From positions 1 to 50,420 of the forward strand of contig CAZNVI010000004.1 in NCBI GenBank assembly GCA_964576705.1: a DNA stretch of 50,420 nucleotides, read 5' to 3'. Of this stretch, positions 31,545 through 39,475 are shown piece by piece; the first letter of the stretch is position 1; each line of letters begins with the position of its first letter. Below the pieces are notes generated by a model, which did no database searches, was not told the origin of the DNA, and saw only the letters and a program-made list of their open reading frames with translations. Made by a program: the position numbers and the translations under genes. Source of the DNA: CAYMDS01 sp964576705 (GTDB taxonomy: Bacteria > Patescibacteriota > Microgenomatia > Levybacterales > UBA12049).

Positions 31545-31613
31545 AAATAGTCCGAATGTATCCGAATATACGGATTAATTAGGATTATTTAAATTAGGAT
31601 AAATTAGAATATT
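31545..31613. repeat. TCCGAAT-family repeat spacer, rpsQ-rplN
   Basis: TCCGAATGTATCCGAATATA against GGATTAATTAGGATTATTT and AATTAGGATAAATTAG: inverted relatives. Belongs with 3302-3417, 32961-33079 and 33814-33967. Confidence 0.65.
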
Positions 31614-31988
31614 ATGATTCAATTAAGGACAATTTTACAAGCAGCGGATAACAGTGGAGCCCAGGCATTATCAGTAATGCATGTCTATGGCGGGTCGAAA
31701 AGAAAATTCGGAAGAATCGGTGATGTCGTGCATTGTGTAGTTAAAAAAGCTACACCGCATGGTCAGGTAAAGGATAGCGAGATGGTGAAAGCTGTGGTTG
31801 TTCGTACGCGAAAAGAATTCAGAAGGAAAGACGGATCTTATATACGCTTTTCAGATAACGCAGCTGTCGTAATTGACAATCCTAAAGATAAAAATCCGAG
31901 GGGGACACGTATTTTCGGACCTATTCCCCGCGAAATAAGAGATAAAGGATACACGAAAATTACAAGTATGGCAGTTGAGGTGGTATAA
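31614..31988 (+). CDS. rplN: ribosomal protein uL14
   Basis: 124 residues, normal. MIQLRTILQAADNSGAQAL, VVKKATPHGQVKDSEMVKAVVVRT and NPRGTRIFGPIPREIRDKGYTKI are the family signatures. Lies at the subunit interface by the bridge to 16S rRNA h14. rplX follows by 2 bases. Confidence 0.98.
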   Translation: MIQLRTILQAADNSGAQALSVMHVYGGSKRKFGRIGDVVHCVVKKATPHGQVKDSEMVKAVVVRTRKEFRRKDGSYIRFSDNAAVVIDNPKDKNPRGTRIFGPIPREIRDKGYTKITSMAVEVV

Positions 31989-31990
31989 AT

Positions 31991-32299
31991 ATGAAACTAA
32001 AAAAAGGCGATACAGTCAAAATAATGGGTGGCAAGGATTCTGGAAAATCAGGCTCTATAGAAAAATTGCTTACTAAGGAACAAAAGGTTTTAGTCAACGG
32101 TGTAAATCAATACAAGAGACATGTAAAAGCGCGGATGCAAGGCCAAAAATCAGAAATTATCACGATCACAAAACCTTTACCTGTTTCTAAAGTCGCATTA
32201 ATTTGCCCTCACTGCAAGAAGCAATCAAGAGTCGGGTTTAAAGTGGTTAAAGGAAGCAAGATGCGTGTTTGTAGAAAATGCGGAAAGGAGTTAGCTTAA
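31991..32299 (+). CDS. rplX: ribosomal protein uL24
   Basis: 102 residues. The KOW motif KKGDTVKIMGGKDSGKSG opens it, and VNQYKRHVKARMQGQKSEI follows. The C-terminus has two CxxC pairs (CPHCKKQ and CRKCGKE) that can hold zinc, as in many bacterial uL24. It starts 50S assembly. Followed by the third 110-bp repeat. Confidence 0.97.
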   Translation: MKLKKGDTVKIMGGKDSGKSGSIEKLLTKEQKVLVNGVNQYKRHVKARMQGQKSEIITITKPLPVSKVALICPHCKKQSRVGFKVVKGSKMRVCRKCGKELA

Positions 32300-32300
32300 T

Positions 32301-32411
32301 AAACAAATAATCCAATAAACGAATATACAAATCATTAGTTTATTTGAATATTTGACTATTTGTTTATTACGAGACTTCGGCTGAGCTCAGTCGAAGCATG
32401 AAAGGAGTCAT
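32301..32411 (+). repeat. 110-bp ribosomal-cluster repeat, copy C (before rplE)
   Basis: Same as copies A and B apart from GCATG for GCGTG and the last bases (GTCAT for GTTT). The Shine-Dalgarno GAAAGGAG is kept at the same place before the ATG. Confidence 0.95.
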
Positions 32412-32960
32412 ATGGCAGATTTACAAAAAAAATATAAAGAAGAATTAGTTAAAAATTTAGGCAAAGAGCTTAGTCTTTCCAATGTCATGGCTGTGCCATC
32501 TATTGTTAAGATTGTCGTGAACATGGGCGTTAAAGACGCTACATCTGACAAAAAGCTCATTGAGAAAATGTCTCAGGTTATGGCTCTAATCACAGGACAA
32601 AAAGCCCGTATTGCGAGAGCGAAAAAATCAATCGCTACTTTTAAGCTTAGACAGGGGGACCCTATAGGCGTAACAGTTACCTTGCGCGATAAAAGGATGT
32701 ACGCCTTTTTAGATAAGCTTATTAGCGTAGTTCTTCCCAGAATCAAGGATTTTAGGGGAGTTAAGTCAACCAGCTTTGACGGTAGGGGAAATTACGCATT
32801 AGGTTTTGATGAATACGCAGTCTTTCCTGAGATTGATCTAGGCACGGTGGATAGAATGCAGGGGGTAGAAGTTATAATTGTGACTACAGCAAAGACTGAT
32901 AAAGAAGGATATGCATTGTTAAATGCATTCGGAATGCCTTTTCAGAAAAGTAAGTCCTAA
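32412..32960 (+). CDS. rplE: ribosomal protein uL5
   Basis: 182 residues. VPSIVKIVVNMGVKDA, GQKARIARAKKSIATFKLRQGDPIG, FRGVKSTSFDGRGNYALGFDE and FPEIDLGTVDRMQGVEVIIVTTAKTD are present. uL5 binds 5S rRNA and contacts the P-site tRNA. Normal length; its Shine-Dalgarno is provided by the repeat. Confidence 0.98.
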   Translation: MADLQKKYKEELVKNLGKELSLSNVMAVPSIVKIVVNMGVKDATSDKKLIEKMSQVMALITGQKARIARAKKSIATFKLRQGDPIGVTVTLRDKRMYAFLDKLISVVLPRIKDFRGVKSTSFDGRGNYALGFDEYAVFPEIDLGTVDRMQGVEVIIVTTAKTDKEGYALLNAFGMPFQKSKS

Positions 32961-33079
32961 TTGATTCGAGTAACATTAGCCCAAATGTATCCGAGTTGTA
33001 GCTTTATATGGTATAATTCTGAGGCTAAGTTTATTCGAATGAATCTGGATTAATTTAATTGGTAATAATTAGTATTTAT
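32961..33079. repeat. TCCGA-family repeat spacer, rplE-rpsN, with an extended -10
   Basis: CCCAAATGTATCCGAG words on the left and TTATTCGAATGAATCTGGATT on the right. In the middle TGG precedes TATAAT (33012-33017), a good extended -10 that could give an internal start about 60 bases before rpsN. Confidence 0.55.
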
Positions 33080-33265
33080 ATGGCTAAAGTATCAGATATA
33101 GTAAAATTCAAAAAAAAGCAAAAATACGAAGTACGCGGTGTAAATCGTTGTAATATTTGTGGAAGATCCAGGGGTTATTTCCGTCGTTTCGGCTTGTGTA
33201 GAATTTGCTTTCGTGAGCTTGCTATGAAAGGAGAGTTACCTGGAGTAACAAAATCCAGCTGGTAA
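33080..33265 (+). CDS. rpsN: ribosomal protein uS14, zinc type
   Basis: 61 residues from MAKVSDIVKF (ATG 33080); the in-frame ATG at 33059 adds MVIISIY, which is not family-like. Four Cys in NRCNICGRSRGY and LCRICFRELA make the zinc ribbon of the short uS14 type. GELPGVTKSSW is the standard end. rpsH follows after 4 bases. Confidence 0.97.
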   Translation: MAKVSDIVKFKKKQKYEVRGVNRCNICGRSRGYFRRFGLCRICFRELAMKGELPGVTKSSW

Positions 33266-33269
33266 ATAT

Positions 33270-33656
33270 ATGTATCACGTAGGAGATTTTATTTTTAGAA
33301 TTAAAAACGCATACCTTGCTCGTAAGAAACAAGTGACCATGCCTTTCTCGAAGATCAATAAGGCGGTTGCGCGTGTTTTGATAAAAGAAGGTTTCTTAGC
33401 CGGTGTAAAAGAAGAGACAATTAGTGGTAAGAAAGTTTTAGTTGCTGATTTACGATATGAAAATAGAAGGCCTGCAATGCATGACGCGGTATTAATATCT
33501 AAGCCGTCACTAAGGGTATATTTTGACACCGGTAATTTAAAAGATGTTCGCGATAGAACACTTACATCTATTGTCTCAACCAGCAGCGGAATCATGACTG
33601 GTAAAGATGCTTTAAAAAAAGGAATCGGCGGAGAGATGCTTTTTAAAATTTGGTAA
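33270..33656 (+). CDS. rpsH: ribosomal protein uS8
   Basis: 128 residues. DFIFRIKNAYLARKKQVTMPFSK opens it, and STSSGIMTGKDALKKGIGGEML is the typical end. uS8 binds the centre of 16S rRNA and represses the spc operon in E. coli. The stop lies just before a 100-N gap; the 55 bases before the gap are repeated after it, so the gene is complete. Confidence 0.97.
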   Translation: MYHVGDFIFRIKNAYLARKKQVTMPFSKINKAVARVLIKEGFLAGVKEETISGKKVLVADLRYENRRPAMHDAVLISKPSLRVYFDTGNLKDVRDRTLTSIVSTSSGIMTGKDALKKGIGGEMLFKIW

Positions 33657-33813
33657 ATNNNNNNNNNNNNNNNNNNNNNNNNNNNNNNNNNNNNNNNNNN
33701 NNNNNNNNNNNNNNNNNNNNNNNNNNNNNNNNNNNNNNNNNNNNNNNNNNNNNNNNNNAAGATGCTTTAAAAAAAGGAATCGGCGGAGAGATGCTTTTTA
33801 AAATTTGGTAAAT
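33604..33813. other. assembly gap with flanking 55-bp duplication
   Basis: 33659-33758 is exactly 100 N. The 55 bases 33604-33658 (end of rpsH) recur unchanged at 33759-33813. Most likely two contigs overlapping by 55 bases were joined with a fixed gap; the second copy of the rpsH end is not a gene. Confidence 0.9.
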
Positions 33814-33967
33814 TGTAAGCTACGAATGCATCCAAATTTTGCATTCTAGTTTTAAACAATTCGTAGTAATTCGTATGATGAGTTAGGTTTAGTAAGTTTA
33901 CCTCGCATCCGAATTAATCCGAATAAACTAAAGCAGAAAACTAATTAGGATTAATTTGTAGCAGACT
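33814..33967. repeat. TCCGAAT-family repeat spacer, rpsH-rplF
   Basis: With the gap this makes over 300 bases without a gene. Holds GCATCCAAATTTTGCATTC, AATTCGTAGTAATTCGTA and GCATCCGAATTAATCCGAAT, with AATTAGGATTAATTTG as an inverted relative. No small gene was seen. Confidence 0.65.
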
Positions 33968-34519
33968 ATGTCTAAAATAGGAAAAGTACCAATCGAAATT
34001 AAAAAAGACGTTCAAGTATCGCTTGATGGCAATACTGTGAATGCCTCAGGTGTTAAAGGGCAGGCATCATACCTGGTTCCAAATGGAGTAAATGTAAAAT
34101 TAGAGGATGGTAGAATCATTTTATCTGTATCCGATAATAGAAACAGAAATCTTAGGGCGTTGTATGGACTAACACGCGCAAATTTAGCCAATATGGTTTC
34201 CGGAATAGATACTGGTTTTGAGAAAAAGCTTGAAATTCATGGAGTAGGATACAGAGCGCAAATGCAGGGCGAGGAATTGGTTTTGGCTTTGGGTTTTTCC
34301 CATCCTGTTAAGTTCAAGTCATCAAGTGATGTTAAAATTACTGTGTCTGAGAATGTTATAACAGTAAGCGGAACAGATAAGGCATTAGTTGGTTTAACCG
34401 CTTCAAAAATACGTGCTGTTAAACCGCCTGAGCCATATAAGGGTAAAGGGATTCGATATTTTAAAGAGCAAGTCAAGCGTAAAGTCGGTAAGGCAGCAAA
34501 AGCCGTTGGAGCTAAGTAA
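33968..34519 (+). CDS. rplF: ribosomal protein uL6
   Basis: 183 residues. SKIGKVPIEIKKDVQV opens it; GVGYRAQMQGEELVLALGFSHPV and PPEPYKGKGIRYFKEQVKRKVGKA are the family motifs. Lies near the sarcin-ricin loop at the factor-binding site. No Shine-Dalgarno visible. rplR follows after 12 bases. Confidence 0.98.
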   Translation: MSKIGKVPIEIKKDVQVSLDGNTVNASGVKGQASYLVPNGVNVKLEDGRIILSVSDNRNRNLRALYGLTRANLANMVSGIDTGFEKKLEIHGVGYRAQMQGEELVLALGFSHPVKFKSSSDVKITVSENVITVSGTDKALVGLTASKIRAVKPPEPYKGKGIRYFKEQVKRKVGKAAKAVGAK

Positions 34520-34531
34520 AAATTTAGAAAT

Positions 34532-34876
34532 ATGAACTTACAAATACAAAGACAAAATAGGAAAATGAGGAATAGACGGAAAATCCGAATGACTGCCGAC
34601 AGACTAAGGCTTTCGGTATTCCGTTCGAATAAACATCTTTATGCACAAATCATCGACGATAAAAAAGGTGTAACTGTTCTTGGTGTTTCGGAAAAACTTC
34701 TAAGCGGTGCGAAGGGAGCTAAAGTAGAGCTCGCAAAAAAAATGGGTACTATTTTGGCAGAGCAAGCATCTAAGAAAAAAATTACCCATGTAGTTTTTGA
34801 TAGAGGCAGATTTGCTTATCATGGAAGAATAAAAGCACTTGCTGAAAGCGCAAGAGAAGGAGGATTGAAGTTTTAA
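34532..34876 (+). CDS. rplR: ribosomal protein uL18
   Basis: 114 residues. RKMRNRRKIRMTADRLRLSVFRSN, HLYAQIIDD and HVVFDRGRFAYHGRIKALAESAREGG are clear. Binds 5S rRNA with uL5. Normal length; one base separates it from rpsE. Confidence 0.98.
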   Translation: MNLQIQRQNRKMRNRRKIRMTADRLRLSVFRSNKHLYAQIIDDKKGVTVLGVSEKLLSGAKGAKVELAKKMGTILAEQASKKKITHVVFDRGRFAYHGRIKALAESAREGGLKF

Positions 34877-34877
34877 T

Positions 34878-35393
34878 ATGAACAACAAAAATAATAATAG
34901 AAGACAGGAAAATCAAAGCGGGTTTGATGAGCAAATAGTGAATATAAACAGAGTTACTAAAAAAACTAAAGGTGGAAATAAAATGGGTTTTACTGCTTTA
35001 GCCGTGGTGGGTGATAAAAATGGTAAGGTGGGTATAGGATTTGGTAAGGCCATGGACGTATCCTCAGCGATAAGAAAAGGACTAACTCTTGCGCGTAAAC
35101 ACCTTATCCCGGTTCCAATTATAAACGGAACAATTCCATTCAGGATTGATGTTAAGGTAGGTGCTGCAAAAATCATGCTCAAACCTGCACCTAAAGGATC
35201 AGGTATTATCGCTGGTGGTGCTGTAAGAAGTGTAGTTTCTGCTGCTGGAATCGAAAATATATCCAGTAAAGTACTCGGAACCAGAAATTCAGTAAATAAT
35301 GTATACGCAACAATGGAAGCTTTAAGACAAATAGCTGATCGTTATAGTCATATGAAACATATGAAAAACGGAGGAAAAAACAATGAAGCTTAA
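34878..35393 (+). CDS. rpsE: ribosomal protein uS5
   Basis: 171 residues. INRVTKKTKGGNKMGFTALAVVGD is the double-stranded-RNA-binding start, GFGKAMDVSSAIRKGLTLAR and PAPKGSGIIAGGAVRSVVSAAGI follow. uS5 takes part in decoding fidelity. Its end overlaps rplO by 11 bases, which leaves no room for rpmD (uL30), normally found here. Confidence 0.98.
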   Translation: MNNKNNNRRQENQSGFDEQIVNINRVTKKTKGGNKMGFTALAVVGDKNGKVGIGFGKAMDVSSAIRKGLTLARKHLIPVPIINGTIPFRIDVKVGAAKIMLKPAPKGSGIIAGGAVRSVVSAAGIENISSKVLGTRNSVNNVYATMEALRQIADRYSHMKHMKNGGKNNEA

Positions 35394-35823
35394 TTCTCTA
35401 TTGCAAACTGTCAGAAGAAGTAAAAAACGCTTAGGCCAGGGTCATGGATCCGGACGAGTGAAGACAAGCGGACGAGGTACTAAAGGGCAAAATGCACGTT
35501 CGAAAAGGCCATTGCAGTTTGAGGGCGGTGCAGTTCCGCTTACAAAAAGGTTGCCGTTTCTTCCCGGTAAAGACAGGAATAAGTCGTTACAGTTAAAACC
35601 TGCGATAATCAACCTCTCGGATTTAGAAAAATTACCGCCTAAAACCAAGATAACCTTAGAATCATTAATAAAATATCGTCTAGTTTCTTTAGATTCTAAA
35701 CATAAAGGTGTAAAATTATTAGGAAACGGAAACGTAGACAAAGCATACGATGTTGAAATTCCTGTATCTGCACGGGCTTTGGAAAAAATAAAAAAAGCCG
35801 GCGGAAATATAAGTCAAGCTTAA
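35383..35823 (+). CDS. rplO: ribosomal protein uL15
   Basis: 146 residues. RRSKKRLGQGHGSGRVKTSGRGTKGQ and the FEGGAVPLTKRLPF segment are standard; AYDVEIPVSARALEKIKKAGG is the end. A GGAGG Shine-Dalgarno sits within the end of rpsE (35371-35375), which supports coupling. secY follows after 3 bases. Confidence 0.97.
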   Translation: MKLNSLLQTVRRSKKRLGQGHGSGRVKTSGRGTKGQNARSKRPLQFEGGAVPLTKRLPFLPGKDRNKSLQLKPAIINLSDLEKLPPKTKITLESLIKYRLVSLDSKHKGVKLLGNGNVDKAYDVEIPVSARALEKIKKAGGNISQA

Positions 35824-35826
35824 TCC

Positions 35827-37116
35827 ATGAATGACGTATTCCAAATCCTGCGAAACAGCGTTAAAACACCGGAAATAAGAAAGAAGCTTCTTTTTACCGC
35901 AGCTATATTTTTAGTATCGAGACTTTTCGTACACATACCTGTAGCAGGGGTAAATCTGGATCAACTACGCTCCCTTTTCTCCCAAAATCAGTTTTTAGGA
36001 CTTTTAGATTTATTCTCAGGCGGGACCCTTGCTAATTTTTCTATTATGGCTTTGGGTTTAAATCCATACATTAATGCTTCGATAATACTACAGTTGCTGA
36101 CCATGATTTTTCCCAAGCTTGAAGAATTGCAGAAAGAAGGAGATCAGGGTAGAAGAAAAATCAACCAATACACCAGATTTATATCAGTTCCATTAGCAGC
36201 TTTACAAGCATTAGGCATGTACGCGCTTTTACGGTCTCAGGGCATTATAACTACTCTTTCCCCAATCTCTCTAGTTTCATTTATCTTGACTATGGTAGCC
36301 GGAACTATGCTTTTGGTATGGCTTGGAGAACTTATCACAGAGCGTGGTATCGGTAACGGAATTTCGGTTTTGATTTTTGCTGGGATCGTCGGTAGGCTTC
36401 CGGTTTTAATCGGGCAAACAGCTTCAACTGTCAGTTCTGAAAACGCTGTGAATTTAGCTATCTTTATAGCTTTAGGTATTGCTATGGTTGCCTGTGTTAT
36501 TTTGGTAAATGAAGCGACCCGACGAATCCCTGTCTATTATGCTAAACGCGTTAGGGGGAATAAAGTATATGGGGGACAATCAACGCATTTACCTCTCCGC
36601 TTGAATCAGGCAGGTGTGATACCTATAATCTTTGCAGTCTCCTTAGTTTTACTACCTTCAATGTTAGGAAACTATTTGGTTACGTCATCCAGCGCAAATT
36701 TGGCAAGTATCGGCCAATTTTTAACTTCATTCTTTAATCCAGATGGTTGGCAATATAATCTTTTGTACTTTTTACTCGTGGTCGGATTTACTTATTTTTA
36801 TACCGCAATTGTATTTAATCCACAAAAAATTGCAGAAGAGATCCAAAAGTACGGTGGATTCATACCGGGTATTAGGCCTGGATCTCAGACAGCAAAATAT
36901 CTTAATTATATTTTAAACAGAATTACATTGGTCGGTGCTATGTTTTTAGGGCTTATCGCCGTAGCCCCCACCCTGGCAAAATTTGCAACCAATACTCAGA
37001 ACTTACTGCTTGGCGGAACGAGTATACTAATCGTAGTGAGTGTGGTTTTGGAAATTTATAAGTCAATTGAGGCTAATCTGGTAACCAGGAATTACGAAGA
37101 GTTCTTGAAAAAATAA
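35827..37116 (+). CDS. secY: preprotein translocase subunit SecY
   Basis: 429 residues, ten membrane helices. Forms the protein-conducting channel in the inner membrane. Seen: RLFVHIPVAGVNLD in the first helix region, NPYINASIILQLL (helix 2), GELITERGIGNGISVLIFAGI, LPLRLNQAGVIPIIFA (helix 7 and plug region) and FIPGIRPGSQTAKYLNYILNRIT before helix 10. Follows rplO as in the usual spc operon. Ordinarily adk follows; here uppS stands between. Confidence 0.98.
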   Translation: MNDVFQILRNSVKTPEIRKKLLFTAAIFLVSRLFVHIPVAGVNLDQLRSLFSQNQFLGLLDLFSGGTLANFSIMALGLNPYINASIILQLLTMIFPKLEELQKEGDQGRRKINQYTRFISVPLAALQALGMYALLRSQGIITTLSPISLVSFILTMVAGTMLLVWLGELITERGIGNGISVLIFAGIVGRLPVLIGQTASTVSSENAVNLAIFIALGIAMVACVILVNEATRRIPVYYAKRVRGNKVYGGQSTHLPLRLNQAGVIPIIFAVSLVLLPSMLGNYLVTSSSANLASIGQFLTSFFNPDGWQYNLLYFLLVVGFTYFYTAIVFNPQKIAEEIQKYGGFIPGIRPGSQTAKYLNYILNRITLVGAMFLGLIAVAPTLAKFATNTQNLLLGGTSILIVVSVVLEIYKSIEANLVTRNYEEFLKK

Positions 37117-37209
37117 GTCCCACGTTATCTCCCTATGTACATTATTAACAGATTAAAAGAATGGCACATCATTATTTCAATGTATTTCAAAAATTGAAGA
37201 TTTAATTTG

Positions 37210-37215
37210 TATAAT
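37210..37215 (+). promoter_or_regulatory. -10 box for uppS
   Basis: TATAAT 15 bases before the uppS ATG in the 114-bp spacer after secY. A weak -35 (TTCAAA) is 18 bases upstream; TTTCAAAAATTGAA nearby can form a small stem. Rest of the spacer: nothing recognised. Confidence 0.45.
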
Positions 37216-37230
37216 GGGCTTGATTAAACA

Positions 37231-37983
37231 ATGAAAAAAAATAATTCAATATTTGAACGTTTTCCGGTATTAAAAACCATCCCGCCCGGTAGGTTCCCAA
37301 AACATTTACTCGTAATTCCAGACGGAAATGGAAGATGGGCTAAAAAAAGAAAAAAATTTGTGTTGGAAGGTCACAGAAAAGGATCTAAAGTAATGAATAC
37401 GATCCTTCGTGATATAAGTGAAATACCTGAAATAAAAATAATTACCCTTTGGGGTTTTTCTGCAGATAATTGGAAAAGGTCTGAGCGTGAAGTGCAGGGA
37501 TTATTCACCATATATAAGTTTTTATTTGAAAAACATCTCTCAGAAATGAAATTACGAAATTCCAGATTCTTGCAACTTGGAAGAAAAGATAGGATTTCAG
37601 GCTATTTATTAGACACTATAGAAAAAATAGAAGAAGAGACCAAAAATAATACAGACAGGATTATAAATATTGCAATTGATTTTGGAGGTGAAGATCAAGA
37701 GCTAAGATTGATTGAAAAGGTTCTAAAGCTGCCAAAAGATACGAACGTGTCGATGGAGCTTTTGTGGTCACTTCGGGATGGCAATGGTTTAATACCGCCT
37801 GCTGATTTAATGATCAGGACTTCAGGAGAGATTAGAACCTCTGATATTGGGTGGCTTAACGGGGCTCCTACAGAATTGTATTTCATCGAAAAACTGTTTC
37901 CCGACGTAACAACTTCAGATATAATTGATGCAATTGTAGAATTTTCGAAAAGAGAAAGGCGCATGGGCTCACGCCCTAAATAA
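37231..37983 (+). CDS. uppS: undecaprenyl diphosphate synthase (cis-prenyltransferase)
   Basis: 250 residues. Makes the C55 lipid carrier for peptidoglycan and surface glycans by adding isopentenyl diphosphate to farnesyl diphosphate. LLVIPDGNGRWAKKR carries the catalytic Asp, then GHRKGSKVM, TLWGFSADNWKRSEREV, and the C-terminal LMIRTSGEIRTSDIGWLNG with ELYFIEKLFPDV. Inserted between secY and adk; one base separates it from adk. Its product supplies the lipid carriers that the GT39-like and LCP proteins upstream need. Confidence 0.95.
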   Translation: MKKNNSIFERFPVLKTIPPGRFPKHLLVIPDGNGRWAKKRKKFVLEGHRKGSKVMNTILRDISEIPEIKIITLWGFSADNWKRSEREVQGLFTIYKFLFEKHLSEMKLRNSRFLQLGRKDRISGYLLDTIEKIEEETKNNTDRIINIAIDFGGEDQELRLIEKVLKLPKDTNVSMELLWSLRDGNGLIPPADLMIRTSGEIRTSDIGWLNGAPTELYFIEKLFPDVTTSDIIDAIVEFSKRERRMGSRPK

Positions 37984-37984
37984 T

Positions 37985-38533
37985 ATGAAGATTATAATCA
38001 TCGGTATTCAGGGATCAGGTAAGTCAACGCAGGGTAAATTACTGGCCGAAAAACTGGGCATTAAATATCTGTCAGCAGGGCATGTTTTTCGTAAATTAGC
38101 GCTTAAGAAAACCAGATTGGGAAGATATGTAAAAGAACATTTGCATGCGGGGATGCTTCTTCCGGATAGATATGTAATAGATATTGTCCATGAGTATCTT
38201 AACAAACCGGCTTATAAAGAGGGTTATATTCTTGACGGCTTTCCCCGTACTTTAAAACAAGCAGAACAATTTGATCATGACATCAAACATGTTATATATA
38301 TTGAGGTATCAGATCGCGAAGCATTGTGGAGATTATCTTTGAGAGAAGAAGACGATAAAGAAGACCGAGATGATGAGACTTTAGCCGCAGTCAGGCATAG
38401 AATTGAATTATTCCATAAACACACCAAACCAGTATTAGATTACTATAAAAAAACCGGTAAATTAATCCATATAAATGGTGAAGAAAGTGTTGATAAAATT
38501 CATAAAAATATTTTAAGTAAATTGCGAACATAA
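37985..38533 (+). CDS. adk: adenylate kinase, short-LID type
   Basis: 182 residues. Transfers phosphate between ATP and AMP. The P-loop GIQGSGKSTQ departs from the usual GxPGAGKGTQ, but the AMP site (LSAGHVFRKLA), GYILDGFPRTLKQAEQFD and the RDDETLAAVRHRIELF lid are in order. The LID lacks the zinc-binding Cys. Given the altered P-loop another nucleoside monophosphate kinase is possible, but its place before map supports adk. Confidence 0.85.
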   Translation: MKIIIIGIQGSGKSTQGKLLAEKLGIKYLSAGHVFRKLALKKTRLGRYVKEHLHAGMLLPDRYVIDIVHEYLNKPAYKEGYILDGFPRTLKQAEQFDHDIKHVIYIEVSDREALWRLSLREEDDKEDRDDETLAAVRHRIELFHKHTKPVLDYYKKTGKLIHINGEESVDKIHKNILSKLRT

Positions 38534-38561
38534 ACTGCTTTAAAAATAATTTCCCTTTTAT

Positions 38562-39329
38562 ATGATTGATATAAAAACACAAGCTGAAATAGATATTATG
38601 AAAAAAGGCGGGATGATTCTGTCTGAAGTGCTGTGGGAGCTGATGAAGCATGTAAGGCCAGGCGTGACAGAGCTTGAAATTGATGATTTGGCAGATAAGC
38701 TTATTACCCAAAAAGGCGGAGAACCCGGGTTTAAAAAAGTTAAAGGCTATCGGCATAGTATTTGCGCTTGTACTAATGATGTAGTTGTGCATGGTATCCC
38801 TTCTGAATATAGGTTTAAAGCAGGGGATTTGGTGTGTATAGATTGCGGTGTTTACTACAAAGGATACCATACAGATATGGCAGAAACGGTGTTGGTACAA
38901 GGCGCAAAGTACAAGGCGCAAGAAGATAAACAAAGGTTTTTAATGATTGGTAAAAAAGCGCTTGATGCTGGGATAAAGCAAGCGGTTTTGGGAAATAGGA
39001 TTGGTCATATATCTAAAGCGATACAAGAAGTCATAGAAGCAGAAGGGGGCTACTCTGTAGTGCGCTCGCTTATAGGCCACGGAGTGGGGAAGAAGCTACA
39101 TGAAGACCCGGAGGTTCCCGGTTTTTTAGAAGGACCGATCAGTAAAACGCCTTTACTTATGGAAGGTATGACCCTAGCAATTGAGGCTATTTATAATATG
39201 GGGACGGCAGATGTAGTTTATGCAGGTACTGATGATTGGGCTATAAAATCAGCAGACGGGAGCCTATCTGCAGTTTTTGAGAGAACTATAGCCATAGCAG
39301 CCCACGGACCGTTAATCCTAACAAAATGA
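38562..39329 (+). CDS. map: methionine aminopeptidase
   Basis: 255 residues. Removes the N-terminal Met from new proteins with a dinuclear metal site. Metal ligands are visible in IDCGVYYKGYHTDMAET (two Asp), VRSLIGHGVGKKLHEDPEVPG (His) and TLAIEAIY (Glu) with a final Glu in AVFERT. Between DMAET and LMIG lies a loop QGAKYKAQ encoded by heptamers (38898-38925), an insertion relative to the usual length. Standard spc-alpha position after adk. Confidence 0.96.
   Translation: MIDIKTQAEIDIMKKGGMILSEVLWELMKHVRPGVTELEIDDLADKLITQKGGEPGFKKVKGYRHSICACTNDVVVHGIPSEYRFKAGDLVCIDCGVYYKGYHTDMAETVLVQGAKYKAQEDKQRFLMIGKKALDAGIKQAVLGNRIGHISKAIQEVIEAEGGYSVVRSLIGHGVGKKLHEDPEVPGFLEGPISKTPLLMEGMTLAIEAIYNMGTADVVYAGTDDWAIKSADGSLSAVFERTIAIAAHGPLILTK
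38898..38925. repeat. four heptamers inside map
   Basis: CAAGGCG, CAAAGTA, CAAGGCG, CAAGAAG: tandem 7-bp units in frame, encoding part of QGAKYKAQE. Confidence 0.8.
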
Positions 39330-39332
39330 CAT

Positions 39333-39361
39333 TTGCTGTTTTGAGGCAGGTTTGATATAAT
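39333..39361 (+). promoter_or_regulatory. promoter for infA
   Basis: TTGCTG (39333-39338), 17-bp spacer ending TGA, TATAAT (39356-39361): extended -10. Transcription would begin before the heptamer hairpin. Confidence 0.6.
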
Positions 39362-39371
39362 ACGGAAGCAA

Positions 39372-39466
39372 AATTCGAATATCGAATATCGAAACTCGAA
39401 ACAAATTATAAGTTCGAATGTTCAAATGTTTAAAACGTTTCGTATTTCGTATTTCGAGCTTCGAAT
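39372..39466. repeat. AATNCGA heptamer hairpin before infA
   Basis: Left arm: AATTCGA, ATATCGA, ATATCGA, AACTCGA, AA. Right arm (39437-39466) reads as the reverse complement of AATTCGA, AGCTCGA, AATACGA, AATACGA, AAC. A 36-base loop starting CAAATT. Same family as 42346-42470. Confidence 0.9.
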
Positions 39467-39475
39467 TTTTCATGT

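Noticed and set aside
28981..32411. CRISPR-like direct repeats
   Set aside because: Three 110-bp copies lie 1.6-1.7 kb apart with whole genes between, the units are far too long, and there are no spacers or cas genes.
33759..33813. Second copy of the rpsH end as a real duplication
   Set aside because: Exact 55-base copy on both sides of a 100-N gap points to scaffolding.
38391..38933. 180-residue minus-strand frame over adk and map
   Set aside because: Antisense to two well-conserved genes, with His/Phe/Tyr-rich composition of a shadow frame.
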